From a virus: DNA of 36,614 bases. The notes beneath the pieces are model-generated. The model did not search any database and was not told the origin of the DNA. It saw nothing but the letters and a program-made list of their open reading frames with translations. Within the stretch, counting starts at the first letter, position 1. Each line of letters starts with the position of its first letter. A program made the position numbers and the translations under genes. The stretch lies in the IMG/VR virus record IMGVR_UViG_3300018411_000050, positions 1 to 36,614 of that record. One strand, 5' to 3'. Below are positions 30,001 through 36,614 of the stretch, one piece after another.

Positions 30001-31133
30001 TGACTCAAGCTGAGTTCCTTGCCGCTAATGCTGCAATGGCTGCTGACAAATCTGGTAAGTATGGTTTCCTTGTTAGTGCAAGCAAGACTGAAGTTGAAGA
30101 GGCACTTGATGGTAAGAAACTTCAAGATGCACAACAACGTGAAGGTATGGCTTTTGCTCGCACTTGGAACCAAGCACATAAAGAGAATGCCAGACGTGAT
30201 GCTGCCGGTGGTGACGGTGGTGGTGATGATGGCGCCAGTATTGGAGAGAAAGGTAGAGGTTGGTTAAGTACAGCTTACGAAACCGTCAAAGATGTTACAC
30301 AGACGGTGGATAGGAGTGCACAGAAACTAGCCGAAGCATTTCGTGAAGATATTGGACAAGCACTAGATTACGGTGTAAACCCAGGGACATTCCTTGGTAA
30401 TAACATCGCACTTCGTGGTGCTGGTATGTCTGATCGTGATGCTCGTTCTGCTACTTTGTCTGGTGCACAACTCGCAGGTCAAATGGGACTTGGTGATTAT
30501 AGTGGTGCTGTTTCTCAAGTTACTGGGACATTGGGCTTGCTCGATATTGCAGAAATGCAAGAGCTTGCAGATAACCCCACTGAAAAGATCCGTCGCATTA
30601 CAGAAAGATCTAAAGCTCGTGGTGATGATTCATTTACTACGGCTGAGGCACTTCGTCGTTCTGGTTTGTCTGGCTCTGGAACAATGGCCAACTTGTCTGA
30701 GCAAGATCAACGGAAGATTGTGGATCAAGCTGCCGATCGTGCAACTGCGGATATGAGAACATACGCTGAAAGTAATGCGGTTGTAAACTTTGGTGCAGAA
30801 GCTGTACATGTTAGAAGTGGCGCGGCAGCCGCCACAAACTATGGGATATCCCAAGAGGGTGCAGGCTGGGCTCAGAAGCAACTTGACACCATTAAGAATC
30901 CTGCTGGAGTAATTGGCAAGGGTATTGATGAAACAATAAGTGAACTTATTGGTGCAGACAACTTCCAACGTGGTGACAAAGGTGAAACATACTCAGGACA
31001 GGTTGATCGCTCTGGTGCAAAAGATGTAAACATCCATGTAACAGTAGAGGCATCTGGCGTAAGTGTAACAACTCAATCAGGGGATAAGGTGCAGAAGACG
31101 CAATCTGCATATTCTCATTCAACAAACGAGTAA
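27015..31133 (+). CDS. Tape-measure-position virion protein with YqaJ-type nuclease domain
   Basis: At 1,372 aa this is the largest protein here, placed between tail chaperones and baseplate hub where the tape measure protein is encoded. ATG 27015 has GAGGG 7 bases upstream; ATG 27009 is too close to it. Residues 1-600 are mostly helical and charged. Residues about 608-708 are a Gly/Asp/Ala-rich linker encoded by G+C-rich DNA, followed by three 12-residue repeats at 744-778. Residues about 813-960 look like a YqaJ/lambda-exonuclease nuclease: QGSQEWLDKRK, RGKRME (Glu873), SLDG (Asp906), VEFKAP (Glu921, Lys923) and YHDQVQMQM (Tyr934, Gln937, 939, 941). The C-terminal 330 residues are helical with a beta-rich end. 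No clear membrane helix is visible, unusual for a tape measure protein. Confidence 0.82.
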   Translation: MDEKELPAVTEYGVFNVEKPVLKLGKRSKPTVTVTRSNGEYKAPEQSMVSETVDANSAAQKKKDKAMRRKQLAYFMAKATGGDAKAFERVIASEDWDDLDVQEMLLEDRFARFREVPLVSTNELVKAKVAQTNKNATTRKLEQIQEKREFIGKQTGAITSDFEETTNLITPETVVAGKIRAAGLENELAAVLTKYDQYQSMSPLERAKSFSNEELSIYKNLIKSGLTPSMLTGKKAALDFGDNGGTFDVEKEDIEQLSEVSYAQDFTSPHQALASILGAFNKQEGSYDVIPLTKEASPTFYGEEFKLKAPVKVPEYMKVANTLQGLTPQQQQTEVLGLPDEANVKEYFDNLAEQYIDPQQLEYMTPAERSKATRLISMQLSSMLPKRLKEISVANATNIQRNEELFAKISVELGTEEAVRLANAGQAGFTAPIAAYTAYPSPHELVGSLNSSKLREFASSVVKRGMTSSGRWTDDPTQADTLSTLIGYGTKNIAYSRFESQDDEYQRATVKRAALTELPKQLGRIFGISDSDVGRQSWGGGLSLDYDRVEESLDEQLASQDQFHKPQLDRYARDELARTVDVFFQPAGDLSADYVDNNLTQIDEYRELQDADASLMDADGPTGDDTGGGDTNVAGEGEGRAYVEPSGLEQLTREGPEVDDSFARAAPSVDMAAAEGVREGAATNQRASPGDNLGTSHATTQATHGSRLGQSIATRDSRVESLTGARPANQTQSITSQSNKEAIVGKAPVKTTEATVDKAPVKTTETTVGKAPVKTAEEPPQKNVSGTRSERLAEAQAEYKSQNPDISISNAPQGSQEWLDKRKLLATAADAKRMVTSDRARNTFVGEKSMENWGLTTTQPYPSEDIERGKRMESSIRQEYERQTNTEVLELGLLENKGFPGGASLDGLVTQDGKPMRKGVEFKAPREFRDFAQYHDQVQMQMAVGNLDSVDIMQGVEVDGKLRTQMQTVNADMEWRKRNQGKIQQAQDSIERNAGMTQAEFLAANAAMAADKSGKYGFLVSASKTEVEEALDGKKLQDAQQREGMAFARTWNQAHKENARRDAAGGDGGGDDGASIGEKGRGWLSTAYETVKDVTQTVDRSAQKLAEAFREDIGQALDYGVNPGTFLGNNIALRGAGMSDRDARSATLSGAQLAGQMGLGDYSGAVSQVTGTLGLLDIAEMQELADNPTEKIRRITERSKARGDDSFTTAEALRRSGLSGSGTMANLSEQDQRKIVDQAADRATADMRTYAESNAVVNFGAEAVHVRSGAAAATNYGISQEGAGWAQKQLDTIKNPAGVIGKGIDETISELIGADNFQRGDKGETYSGQVDRSGAKDVNIHVTVEASGVSVTTQSGDKVQKTQSAYSHSTNE
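28840..29140. other. G+C-rich island inside the tape-measure-position gene
   Basis: Hand counts give 39/60 G+C at 28861-28920 and 38/60 at 28981-29040, against 25/60 at 28501-28560. The island codes for a low-complexity linker rich in Asp, Gly, Ala and Ser between the N-terminal helical part and the nuclease domain. Confidence 0.7.
29244..29346 (+). repeat. Three in-frame 36-bp repeats encoding a K/P/T-rich linker
   Basis: Units begin at 29244, 29280 and 29316 and encode VGKAPVKTTEAT, VDKAPVKTTETT and a partial VGKAPVKT copy. Near-identity at DNA level suggests recent duplication. They form a flexible linker just before the nuclease domain. Confidence 0.88.
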
Positions 31134-31154
31134 AGAAGATAGGAGGTACATTTA

Positions 31155-32708
31155 ATGTGGCAACGTAAGATTGATTTAAAGATCACCAACAAAGACACAG
31201 GGGCTGTTCTCCTATCTACATCCGAAAACAGAATTGACTTTGTTTATCAAGGCAACTTAAGTTGGATGGCAGATACGTTGAAGTTGGATGTTTATAACTT
31301 AGCACCTGAAACATTGAAGATGCTTTTGGATACAAAGCGCCGTGCTATTAAAGTTGATGTTGGGTACAAGGATGAACCAGCAACAATATCCACAATGCTG
31401 AATGGGTATGTTGTGAACGTGGCTGGCCGAAAGGCTACACCAAACCACATAACCTCAATTTGGTGTATTCCATTTTCTGCGCAAACAATGAGTATGAACG
31501 CAGGCTTAAATGGCTTGGTGTATGAGAATGGAACTCTCAAAGGTTTGATTCAGGCGATTTCAAAACAGGCTGGATATGTTTCTGAACCACGCTTCTTTGG
31601 TATGGATGATGATGTTCTATCAACACCAATACCTAGTTACACTATGCGTGGTTCTGTTAATCACTCATTGGTTGAGCTGGGTGAGCAATTCCGTTTCTAT
31701 GTCCGTGGTACAAACAGTGATGTACAGATTGTGAGTATGATGAACTCGGCTGCTACAGTAGAGAAGATCAAGAACAATCAAATCAGTTTGCACAAGTTGT
31801 CTATAGATAAATTGAAGGGCACACCGCAAGCAACTGTTGCAAAGATTGACCTGACAGTAAACCTAAATACTGCAATTGACTGCGGTGACATTATTGATGT
31901 TTCGGCTTTCTTGGGTGCGAGGACAAACGATCCAAACCGTCCACCAGCTGATGCAGTTATCTCCGTAAACAATGCTGACTCAGTATTGTTCAGGAGTGAT
32001 ACACTTTGGTCGCACACAGTGTTTCCAGAGTATCTTGTGTTGTATACTCAACATGTTGGAAGTAACTACGCAGCAGCTTGGGAAACTCGCATCACTGGGG
32101 TTCAGTTTAACAGCGGCCTTGTTGGCGATCATGAAGTAAGCGGTAATGGCGTAGGTCCAGGAACTTGGGATTTGGATGTTGGTAAAGAGGCAAACAAACC
32201 CAAAGGCTTTCCTACTGTGCGTCAATCCATTCATGCCTCCAATACACTAACAGAACGTGAGGCCAAAGCATTGAGCACAGTGCAACTCACACCACAACAG
32301 AATGATGCTATTGATAGTGTTGCTCGTGGTGACACAAAGAAGGGTAACTTCCTCCGTGATAAGTTGATTATCGAAAACCGTGGTCACGACCGTGTTCGCA
32401 ATGTGGAATCTAAAGCTGGTGCTGCTGGTCCGTATCAAATTATGCCGGAGACTGGAAGAAACTTGGGTATGACTATTAACGACCAACAAGATGATAGGAT
32501 GGATTTCGCTAAGTCTACCGCTGCTGCTGGTAAGTTGTATGATGAGTTGAACAAGCGGTATGATGGAAACCTAGACGCCATGAATGCAAATTATAATGGT
32601 GGGAATCTAGCAGCGTCTCAAGTTTTGGTGGGCGAGAAAACAAACAAAGAGACAGAGGACTATATACGCATGGCCAGAAATCTTGACGCACAGCGAGGGG
32701 GGCAGTAA
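31155..32708 (+). CDS. Baseplate hub protein with C-terminal lytic transglycosylase domain
   Basis: This 517-aa protein joins two parts. Residues 1-350 resemble phage hub/gpD-like proteins: MWQRKIDLKITNKDTGA at the start, then NRIDFVYQG and repeated beta-strand units. Residues about 390-515 form an SLT-type lysozyme fold, with IIENRG (candidate catalytic Glu407), GAAGPYQIMPETG (425-437) and NANYNGG, which would cut peptidoglycan during infection. TAGGAGGTACATTTA is a strong ribosome binding site. It follows the tape-measure-position gene by 21 bp and its stop overlaps the next start by one base. Confidence 0.9.
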   Translation: MWQRKIDLKITNKDTGAVLLSTSENRIDFVYQGNLSWMADTLKLDVYNLAPETLKMLLDTKRRAIKVDVGYKDEPATISTMLNGYVVNVAGRKATPNHITSIWCIPFSAQTMSMNAGLNGLVYENGTLKGLIQAISKQAGYVSEPRFFGMDDDVLSTPIPSYTMRGSVNHSLVELGEQFRFYVRGTNSDVQIVSMMNSAATVEKIKNNQISLHKLSIDKLKGTPQATVAKIDLTVNLNTAIDCGDIIDVSAFLGARTNDPNRPPADAVISVNNADSVLFRSDTLWSHTVFPEYLVLYTQHVGSNYAAAWETRITGVQFNSGLVGDHEVSGNGVGPGTWDLDVGKEANKPKGFPTVRQSIHASNTLTEREAKALSTVQLTPQQNDAIDSVARGDTKKGNFLRDKLIIENRGHDRVRNVESKAGAAGPYQIMPETGRNLGMTINDQQDDRMDFAKSTAAAGKLYDELNKRYDGNLDAMNANYNGGNLAASQVLVGEKTNKETEDYIRMARNLDAQRGGQ

Positions 32709-33478
32709 TGGCATTTAGGAAATCAATAATCTTATGGTCTAAAGATACAAAGGTCACAGAGAATTATATTGTGGCTGATAACACCAAGGTATTGCTGCCC
32801 GGTGCCACTCCCCCAACTGTAACAGCCGGTGAAGTGCCGCAAGAGTCTGCAGAAATATCGTATGATTACCTAGCACTTGATTGTGTTATTAGTGAGAGCC
32901 ATGCCTTCTCTAATGAGGTAACAGCTTATCCAATTAGCAGTGGTTTTCTAATCAGCGAGCACACTATTAAGAAGAATAGGATGTTCAGCTTAACTGGCAT
33001 GATCACCAACGTAAATATGTTTGATGGGGATTTCCTCAGCATTACTAACGTAGGTAAAGTTGCTGGTGCGATGGTGAGTCGAGTTATCGGGCCAGTGCTT
33101 GGTAGTTTGTTGGGTAGTGCTGCACATGCTATGGATAGTTCAGGCATTACAAAAAATCCAATTGAGGAGAAGTTTAAACAACTTCAAGACCTAGTTACTA
33201 ATGGAACAATTGTGCATGTTGCAACAATCCTTGGTACATATGAGGGTTGCGTACTCCGTGAAGTACGTATCAATCAAGACAGCACAACTTCATCGGTTCT
33301 TCCAGTGTCTCTCACATTTGAGCAGCTTCGTGTGATTCAACCTGATGGCCGTATTGGGTTCAATGTTCCAGATGACCAGAAGCAAGCAATGCAACAAAAC
33401 ACACCAACAGACACTGAGACAATGGTCAAGGTGTTGAAACAATCTGGTGTTGGCGTTATCGCGGGGTATGTGTTATGA
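32708..33478 (+). CDS. Dit-like baseplate/tail protein
   Basis: This 256-aa protein resembles the Dit-like N-terminal family found in simple contractile baseplates. It contains DYLALDCVISESHAFSNEVT and SLTGMITNVN, followed by an amphipathic Gly/Ala-rich helix (AGAMVSRVIGPVLGSLLGSA), then DSTTSSVLPVSLTFEQLRVI near the C-terminus. It likely links tube and hub. The start overlaps the hub stop by one base (TAATG), and its stop overlaps the plug gene by 4 bp. Confidence 0.72.
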   Translation: MAFRKSIILWSKDTKVTENYIVADNTKVLLPGATPPTVTAGEVPQESAEISYDYLALDCVISESHAFSNEVTAYPISSGFLISEHTIKKNRMFSLTGMITNVNMFDGDFLSITNVGKVAGAMVSRVIGPVLGSLLGSAAHAMDSSGITKNPIEEKFKQLQDLVTNGTIVHVATILGTYEGCVLREVRINQDSTTSSVLPVSLTFEQLRVIQPDGRIGFNVPDDQKQAMQQNTPTDTETMVKVLKQSGVGVIAGYVL

Positions 33479-33765
33479 GTTATCAAATTCCACTCTCGAA
33501 TAAGGCTGGCATCATTGTAGACTTTCAAGGTTCTGTTCGTTTCTCTGCTTGTCGTTGGAACAACATCATGCGCTGTTGGGTGACAGACTTCTCATGGAAT
33601 AATGTAACTGTGCTTAGTCTAGCACTTCGCTCAGGTACGAACATCCTTAAACAGCATGGCGTACCTTTTAATATTTATGTGGTGAACATGGCTTCACCAA
33701 CATTGGACCCAGGCAACTTCTCAACCTTGACTGCATATATTGTTGAGGCTACTGACTTGGCATAG
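33475..33765 (+). CDS. Baseplate plug-like protein (Pam3 gp18 type)
   Basis: This 96-aa beta-rich protein matches the small baseplate plug family described in cyanophage Pam3: RWNNIMRCWVTDFSWNN, then an SLALRSGTNILKQHG segment and a C-terminal TAYIVEA. It would close the baseplate centre before contraction. It starts in ATGA overlap with the Dit-like gene. AGGAGGTATT follows it for the next gene. Confidence 0.75.
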   Translation: MSYQIPLSNKAGIIVDFQGSVRFSACRWNNIMRCWVTDFSWNNVTVLSLALRSGTNILKQHGVPFNIYVVNMASPTLDPGNFSTLTAYIVEATDLA

Positions 33766-33773
33766 GAGGTATT

Positions 33774-34442
33774 GTGGCAGAATGGAAACCGATCTTTACC
33801 TCTTATCCGGGTAAGATCATTGAGTTTGATCCAGTAAAGCAAGTTGCAAAAGTTGAAATAGCTCGTGAGCAGTATCACAACTCATTAGACTCTTTGTATG
33901 AGGAATATGATTTCCCTATACTACAAGATGTGCCTGTACAATTTCCAAGTGGTGGTGGGTATTCTTTGACGTTCCCAGTCAATGCTGGAGACAACTGCTT
34001 GTTGATGTTTTGTGATAAAGGGTATAGTCATTGGCTGTATGGTGGTAAAAATAAGATCGGTAAATTCTCCTCCGGCTTGCCGAAGAATGAATACTTCCGT
34101 CGATACAACATCAATGATGCTGTGGCTTTAGTTGGGTACAACCCCATACCTGAGGCCATCACAAGTTTCAATTCCACCTCACCTGAACTGCGAAATAGTG
34201 ATCGTACTCAGCGCATAACCTTGGTGAGTGATGGGAACATTGAAGTAGTTGCTGTATCAAACCTACACATAACTGCCCCAACTTCAACAATTGATAGCAA
34301 CGTTACGATAAATGGTACACTACATGTGACTGGCAAGATTACTTCTGATGATGATGTTGTGGCGGGTACTATCTCGCTCAAGACACACAGAACTTCTGGC
34401 GTTGTTCCGGGTAGTGGTATCTCAAACGTACCTGTTGTGTAG
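33774..34442 (+). CDS. Baseplate spike protein (Gp138/gpV-like)
   Basis: This 222-aa protein starts at GTG with TAGGAGGTATT upstream. The N-terminal part has the OB-fold pattern of Gp138-like spikes (PGKIIEFDPVKQVAKVEI, then VPVQFPSGGGYSLTFPVNAG). It continues with GDNCLLMFCDKGYSHW and a beta-helical C-terminus (TLVSDGNIEVVA, then DSNVTINGTLHVTGKI). The tip reads SLKTHRTSGVVPGSGISNVP; the second His of the usual metal-binding HxH apex is Thr here. It would puncture the outer membrane upon sheath contraction. Confidence 0.88.
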   Translation: MAEWKPIFTSYPGKIIEFDPVKQVAKVEIAREQYHNSLDSLYEEYDFPILQDVPVQFPSGGGYSLTFPVNAGDNCLLMFCDKGYSHWLYGGKNKIGKFSSGLPKNEYFRRYNINDAVALVGYNPIPEAITSFNSTSPELRNSDRTQRITLVSDGNIEVVAVSNLHITAPTSTIDSNVTINGTLHVTGKITSDDDVVAGTISLKTHRTSGVVPGSGISNVPVV

Positions 34443-34450
34443 GAGTTTAT

Positions 34451-34816
34451 ATGGCTAACAATTTAAAGCTCGATGGTGCCACACATGATATTATTATAGG
34501 TCGTGGTGCTACCCGAGTGGAGGGGCTTGAGTACACAGCCCAACTTGTTAAGTGCCGGCTGTTAGCTGTACTTAATGAGTGGTACGCCGACCCAAATATT
34601 GGCCTACCTTGGTTTACGGATATTATGATTAAGGCACCAGACATAGGTTTGATCGAGGGCTTAATCTTAACCAGTATCCGCGGTACACCCCATGTGCAAG
34701 ATGTAACAAGTATCGACCTAAATCTGAATCATGGTACGCGAATGTTGTCTGTAACATTTGAGGCTATTTCAGATTGGGGCATCATTAACAGTTCAGTATC
34801 TTTAGGGGGTAACTAA
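34451..34816 (+). CDS. gp25-like baseplate wedge protein
   Basis: This 121-aa protein belongs to the gp25/lysozyme-like wedge family that starts sheath assembly on the baseplate. It has EYTAQLVKCRLLAVLNEWY and LPWFTDIM, followed by IEGLILTSIRGTPHVQDV, the normal helix and strand order of the family. TAGGAGTTTAT gives the start. Its stop overlaps the baseplate J start by one base. Confidence 0.87.
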   Translation: MANNLKLDGATHDIIIGRGATRVEGLEYTAQLVKCRLLAVLNEWYADPNIGLPWFTDIMIKAPDIGLIEGLILTSIRGTPHVQDVTSIDLNLNHGTRMLSVTFEAISDWGIINSSVSLGGN

Positions 34817-35952
34817 TGGCTGGAGTAACAGAACAAGGTTTTACAGTTAAGTCAGCTGCCGAGATTACTGCTGATTTTGATGCCAAGTTTGTTGGTACAT
34901 TTGGTTCACAGTTTGATACATCGGCTGAAAGTCCTGATGGGCAATTGATTGGTATTGTGGCAAAATTACTGGAAGATGTTTGGCAACAAGCAGAGGGTGC
35001 TTATAATGCGTACAGTCCGTCGAATGCCTACGGAGTTGGTTTGGATAAAGTTGCAGAAATCAACGGCATTACTCGGATTACTAATCTTCCTACAAGTGTT
35101 GCAATTACTTTCTCTGGCACTGCCGGTACAGTAGTTCCTGCTGGGTATATTGTCAAGACGGTTGATGGTTTGGAGTTTGCCACTGTTGCTGTTGCTGTTA
35201 TTCCAGCAATCGTAACTGCTAAGTGTACAACGCAAGGGGCCATTAAGATTCTTGCAAACGAAGTGCATGTACTGACAACTACAATTGCAGGGTTGACTAA
35301 TGCAACAAACCTTGAGCCAGGCATCACTGGCATCGTTCGAGAAGAAGACCCAGCATTCCGAGCACGTCGTGAGAACTCAACTATCAGTCGTGGTACGTCA
35401 AGTGTTGATGCTATCTACGAAGGTGTTAAGAGTTTGAACCTGCCGTATATTGCAATTATAGAGAATACAACGTCGGCAACAGTTGATGGTGTTCCTGCAA
35501 ACAGTTTCTTGGTTGTAGTTGAAGGTGGTACACCAGCAGAAGTTTCACAAGTGATTTATGATAACAAGCCACAAGGGATTACTTCCTATGGCAGTATCGT
35601 CACTGTGATCAATGACAGCAAAGGTTATCCACACAACATCGGCATAAGCCGTCCAACACCAATTGACATTAGTATCACAACATCCATTACAAACCTCCCC
35701 GGAGCTAGTGTGGATTCTGCAACATTGGTTAAAGCAGCAATTGTTGATCATGTAAACAACCTGAATATTTCAGAGGATGTTTATTGGTCTTATTTCTTCT
35801 CTGCCATTCTAGCAGTAGTTCCAAACATTAAGATCAACTCATTGCAAATTAAGTTTACAGTGGGTGGTACTTTCGGTACAACAGATTTGGTCCTAACACC
35901 TCAGCAACGTGCACGCACTGATGCGAGCAAGGTGGTGGTAAGTGTCGTTTAA
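34816..35952 (+). CDS. Baseplate J-like wedge protein
   Basis: This 378-aa protein is the J/gp6-like baseplate wedge. Key parts are DTSAESPDGQLIGIVAKLLE near the N-terminus, the beta-rich middle (SVAITFSGTAGTVVPAGYIV), and EEDPAFRARRENSTISRGTS with DAIYEGVKSLN, a hallmark of Baseplate_J. It starts in TAATG overlap with the gp25-like gene and ends overlapping the next gene by 11 bp. Confidence 0.92.
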   Translation: MAGVTEQGFTVKSAAEITADFDAKFVGTFGSQFDTSAESPDGQLIGIVAKLLEDVWQQAEGAYNAYSPSNAYGVGLDKVAEINGITRITNLPTSVAITFSGTAGTVVPAGYIVKTVDGLEFATVAVAVIPAIVTAKCTTQGAIKILANEVHVLTTTIAGLTNATNLEPGITGIVREEDPAFRARRENSTISRGTSSVDAIYEGVKSLNLPYIAIIENTTSATVDGVPANSFLVVVEGGTPAEVSQVIYDNKPQGITSYGSIVTVINDSKGYPHNIGISRPTPIDISITTSITNLPGASVDSATLVKAAIVDHVNNLNISEDVYWSYFFSAILAVVPNIKINSLQIKFTVGGTFGTTDLVLTPQQRARTDASKVVVSVV

Positions 35953-36614
35953 CAGCGCAGACTTTAATCCACTTCCACCTTCGCAGACCATTCAATTTGA
36001 CGTACCAACTGAGCAAGTTGAAGGTATTATGCTCAGTGAATATAGAAACTCACCCAACCTGATTAACTACATTAAGATCATCACATCTGAGGTAGATGAA
36101 ATTAGTAAAGCAATTCAGGATACAATCAACCTTCGATATCTTGCTGATGCCAAAGGTAAACAGCTTGATGTTATTGGTGAGATTGTTGGGATAGGTCGAA
36201 TCTTTTACGGTGCTGCTGCTTTGGGTTACTTCGGTTTCTACGATGATCCACAAGCTGAATACCCGTCTATTGGCAGCACTGCAGATACAACAGTTGGTGG
36301 TGTTTATAAATCCATTACCGATCCGGACTCTGCTGACTACGTTATGGATGATGTTACTTACCGTAAAGCAATTTACGCTAAGATTTTAAAGAACATGACA
36401 AACTGCTGCATTGAGGATGTTTTGTTGTTTATTGATTTGATGGTTGGGTTTGATTGTAATACACAGATCACTGAGACACATTGTAACGTAGCTATCTATG
36501 TGCATGAGGATTTAACACAGCTGCAACGTATCTCATTAAGCCTTGTGCTGGATGGTGTACGGCCTGCTGGTGTTGCGATGACATTGCGAGATAATCGTGG
36601 TTTCATTGATATCA
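35942..36614 (+). CDS. DUF2612-type baseplate wedge protein (3'-truncated by window end)
   Basis: The frame from GTG 35942 stays open to the window end (224 codons plus one base), so the gene is partial. The product starts MSFNSADFNPLPPS and contains LRYLADAKGKQLDVIGEIVG and YYGAAALGYFGFYDD-like sequence (here FYGAAALGYFGFYDD), then VTYRKAIYAKILKNMTNCC and a C-terminal AIYVHEDL, fitting DUF2612, the gpI-like second wedge subunit. AAGGTGGTGG lies upstream. It follows baseplate J with an 11-bp overlap, the expected gene order; tail fibre genes would be expected next. Confidence 0.82.
   Translation, partial: MSFNSADFNPLPPSQTIQFDVPTEQVEGIMLSEYRNSPNLINYIKIITSEVDEISKAIQDTINLRYLADAKGKQLDVIGEIVGIGRIFYGAAALGYFGFYDDPQAEYPSIGSTADTTVGGVYKSITDPDSADYVMDDVTYRKAIYAKILKNMTNCCIEDVLLFIDLMVGFDCNTQITETHCNVAIYVHEDLTQLQRISLSLVLDGVRPAGVAMTLRDNRGFIDI

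Noticed and set aside
29577-30179. 200-codon - strand frame opposite the tape-measure-position gene
   Set aside because: It is antisense to the nuclease domain and its composition looks like a reverse-complement artefact.
1-36614. CRISPR array, insertion sequence, integrase or attachment site
   Set aside because: No regularly spaced repeats, transposase or recombinase motifs, or terminal inverted repeats were found; the only tandem coding repeats are the three 36-bp linker units at 29244-29346.

Overview
The window is a 36.6-kb piece of a tailed bacteriophage genome with a contractile tail (myovirus morphotype). Every gene I can support lies on the + strand. Genes are tightly packed, with start/stop overlaps (ATGA, TAATG, GTGA) and AGGAG-type ribosome binding sites. 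The terminase, DUF2184-type capsid protein, sheath, tube and baseplate genes establish the phage identity. The T7-like replication genes, phage-encoded nucleotide synthesis and absence of integrase or repressor suggest a lytic lifestyle. The host is probably a gammaproteobacterium. A Pseudomonas-type host is only a guess, based on SOS-box-like sites and on islands of about 60% G+C in an otherwise roughly 40-45% G+C genome.

Layout. (1) 1-4.7 kb: a well-expressed-looking small acidic protein gene with its own terminator, a run of small early genes (one with a nucleotidyltransferase-like signature, one coiled coil, several tiny Cys-containing proteins) and a T7 gp4-like primase-helicase. (2) 4.7-10.1 kb: family A DNA polymerase, a probable ssDNA-binding protein, a FEN-like 5'-3' exonuclease, an HNH nuclease and a small ATP-dependent DNA ligase. 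(3) 10.1-15.0 kb: dNMP kinase, MazG-like pyrophosphohydrolase, an inserted HNH-AP2 homing endonuclease, ThyX, and class Ia ribonucleotide reductase NrdA/NrdB. (4) 14,976-15,475: the only long gene-free stretch. It is G+C-rich in its first half and carries four consecutive CTGT-N8-ACAG-like boxes directly upstream of a near-consensus sigma-70 promoter. (5) 15.5-24.4 kb: small zinc-ribbon protein, large terminase, portal, prohead protease/scaffold, cement protein, major capsid protein, a second homing-type endonuclease, and head-tail connector genes. (6) 24.4-36.6 kb: sheath, tube, tail assembly chaperones joined by a -1 frameshift, a very large tape-measure-position protein, baseplate hub with a lytic transglycosylase domain, Dit-like protein, plug, spike, gp25-like wedge, baseplate J, and a DUF2612-type wedge protein that runs off the end.

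How it works together: the left half makes dNTPs and replicates DNA; the right half packages it and builds the virion. Three features stand out. The protein in the tape-measure position contains what looks like a complete YqaJ/lambda-exonuclease-type nuclease domain with its catalytic residues intact, so the virion may carry or deliver a nuclease. The tandem LexA-like boxes abut the only clear sigma-70 promoter, just ahead of the packaging and structural genes, which suggests late transcription may sense the host SOS response. Sharp G+C-rich islands occur inside the helicase gene (centred on the Walker A motif), inside the tape-measure-position gene and in the intergenic region, pointing to recombination or homing-associated conversion.
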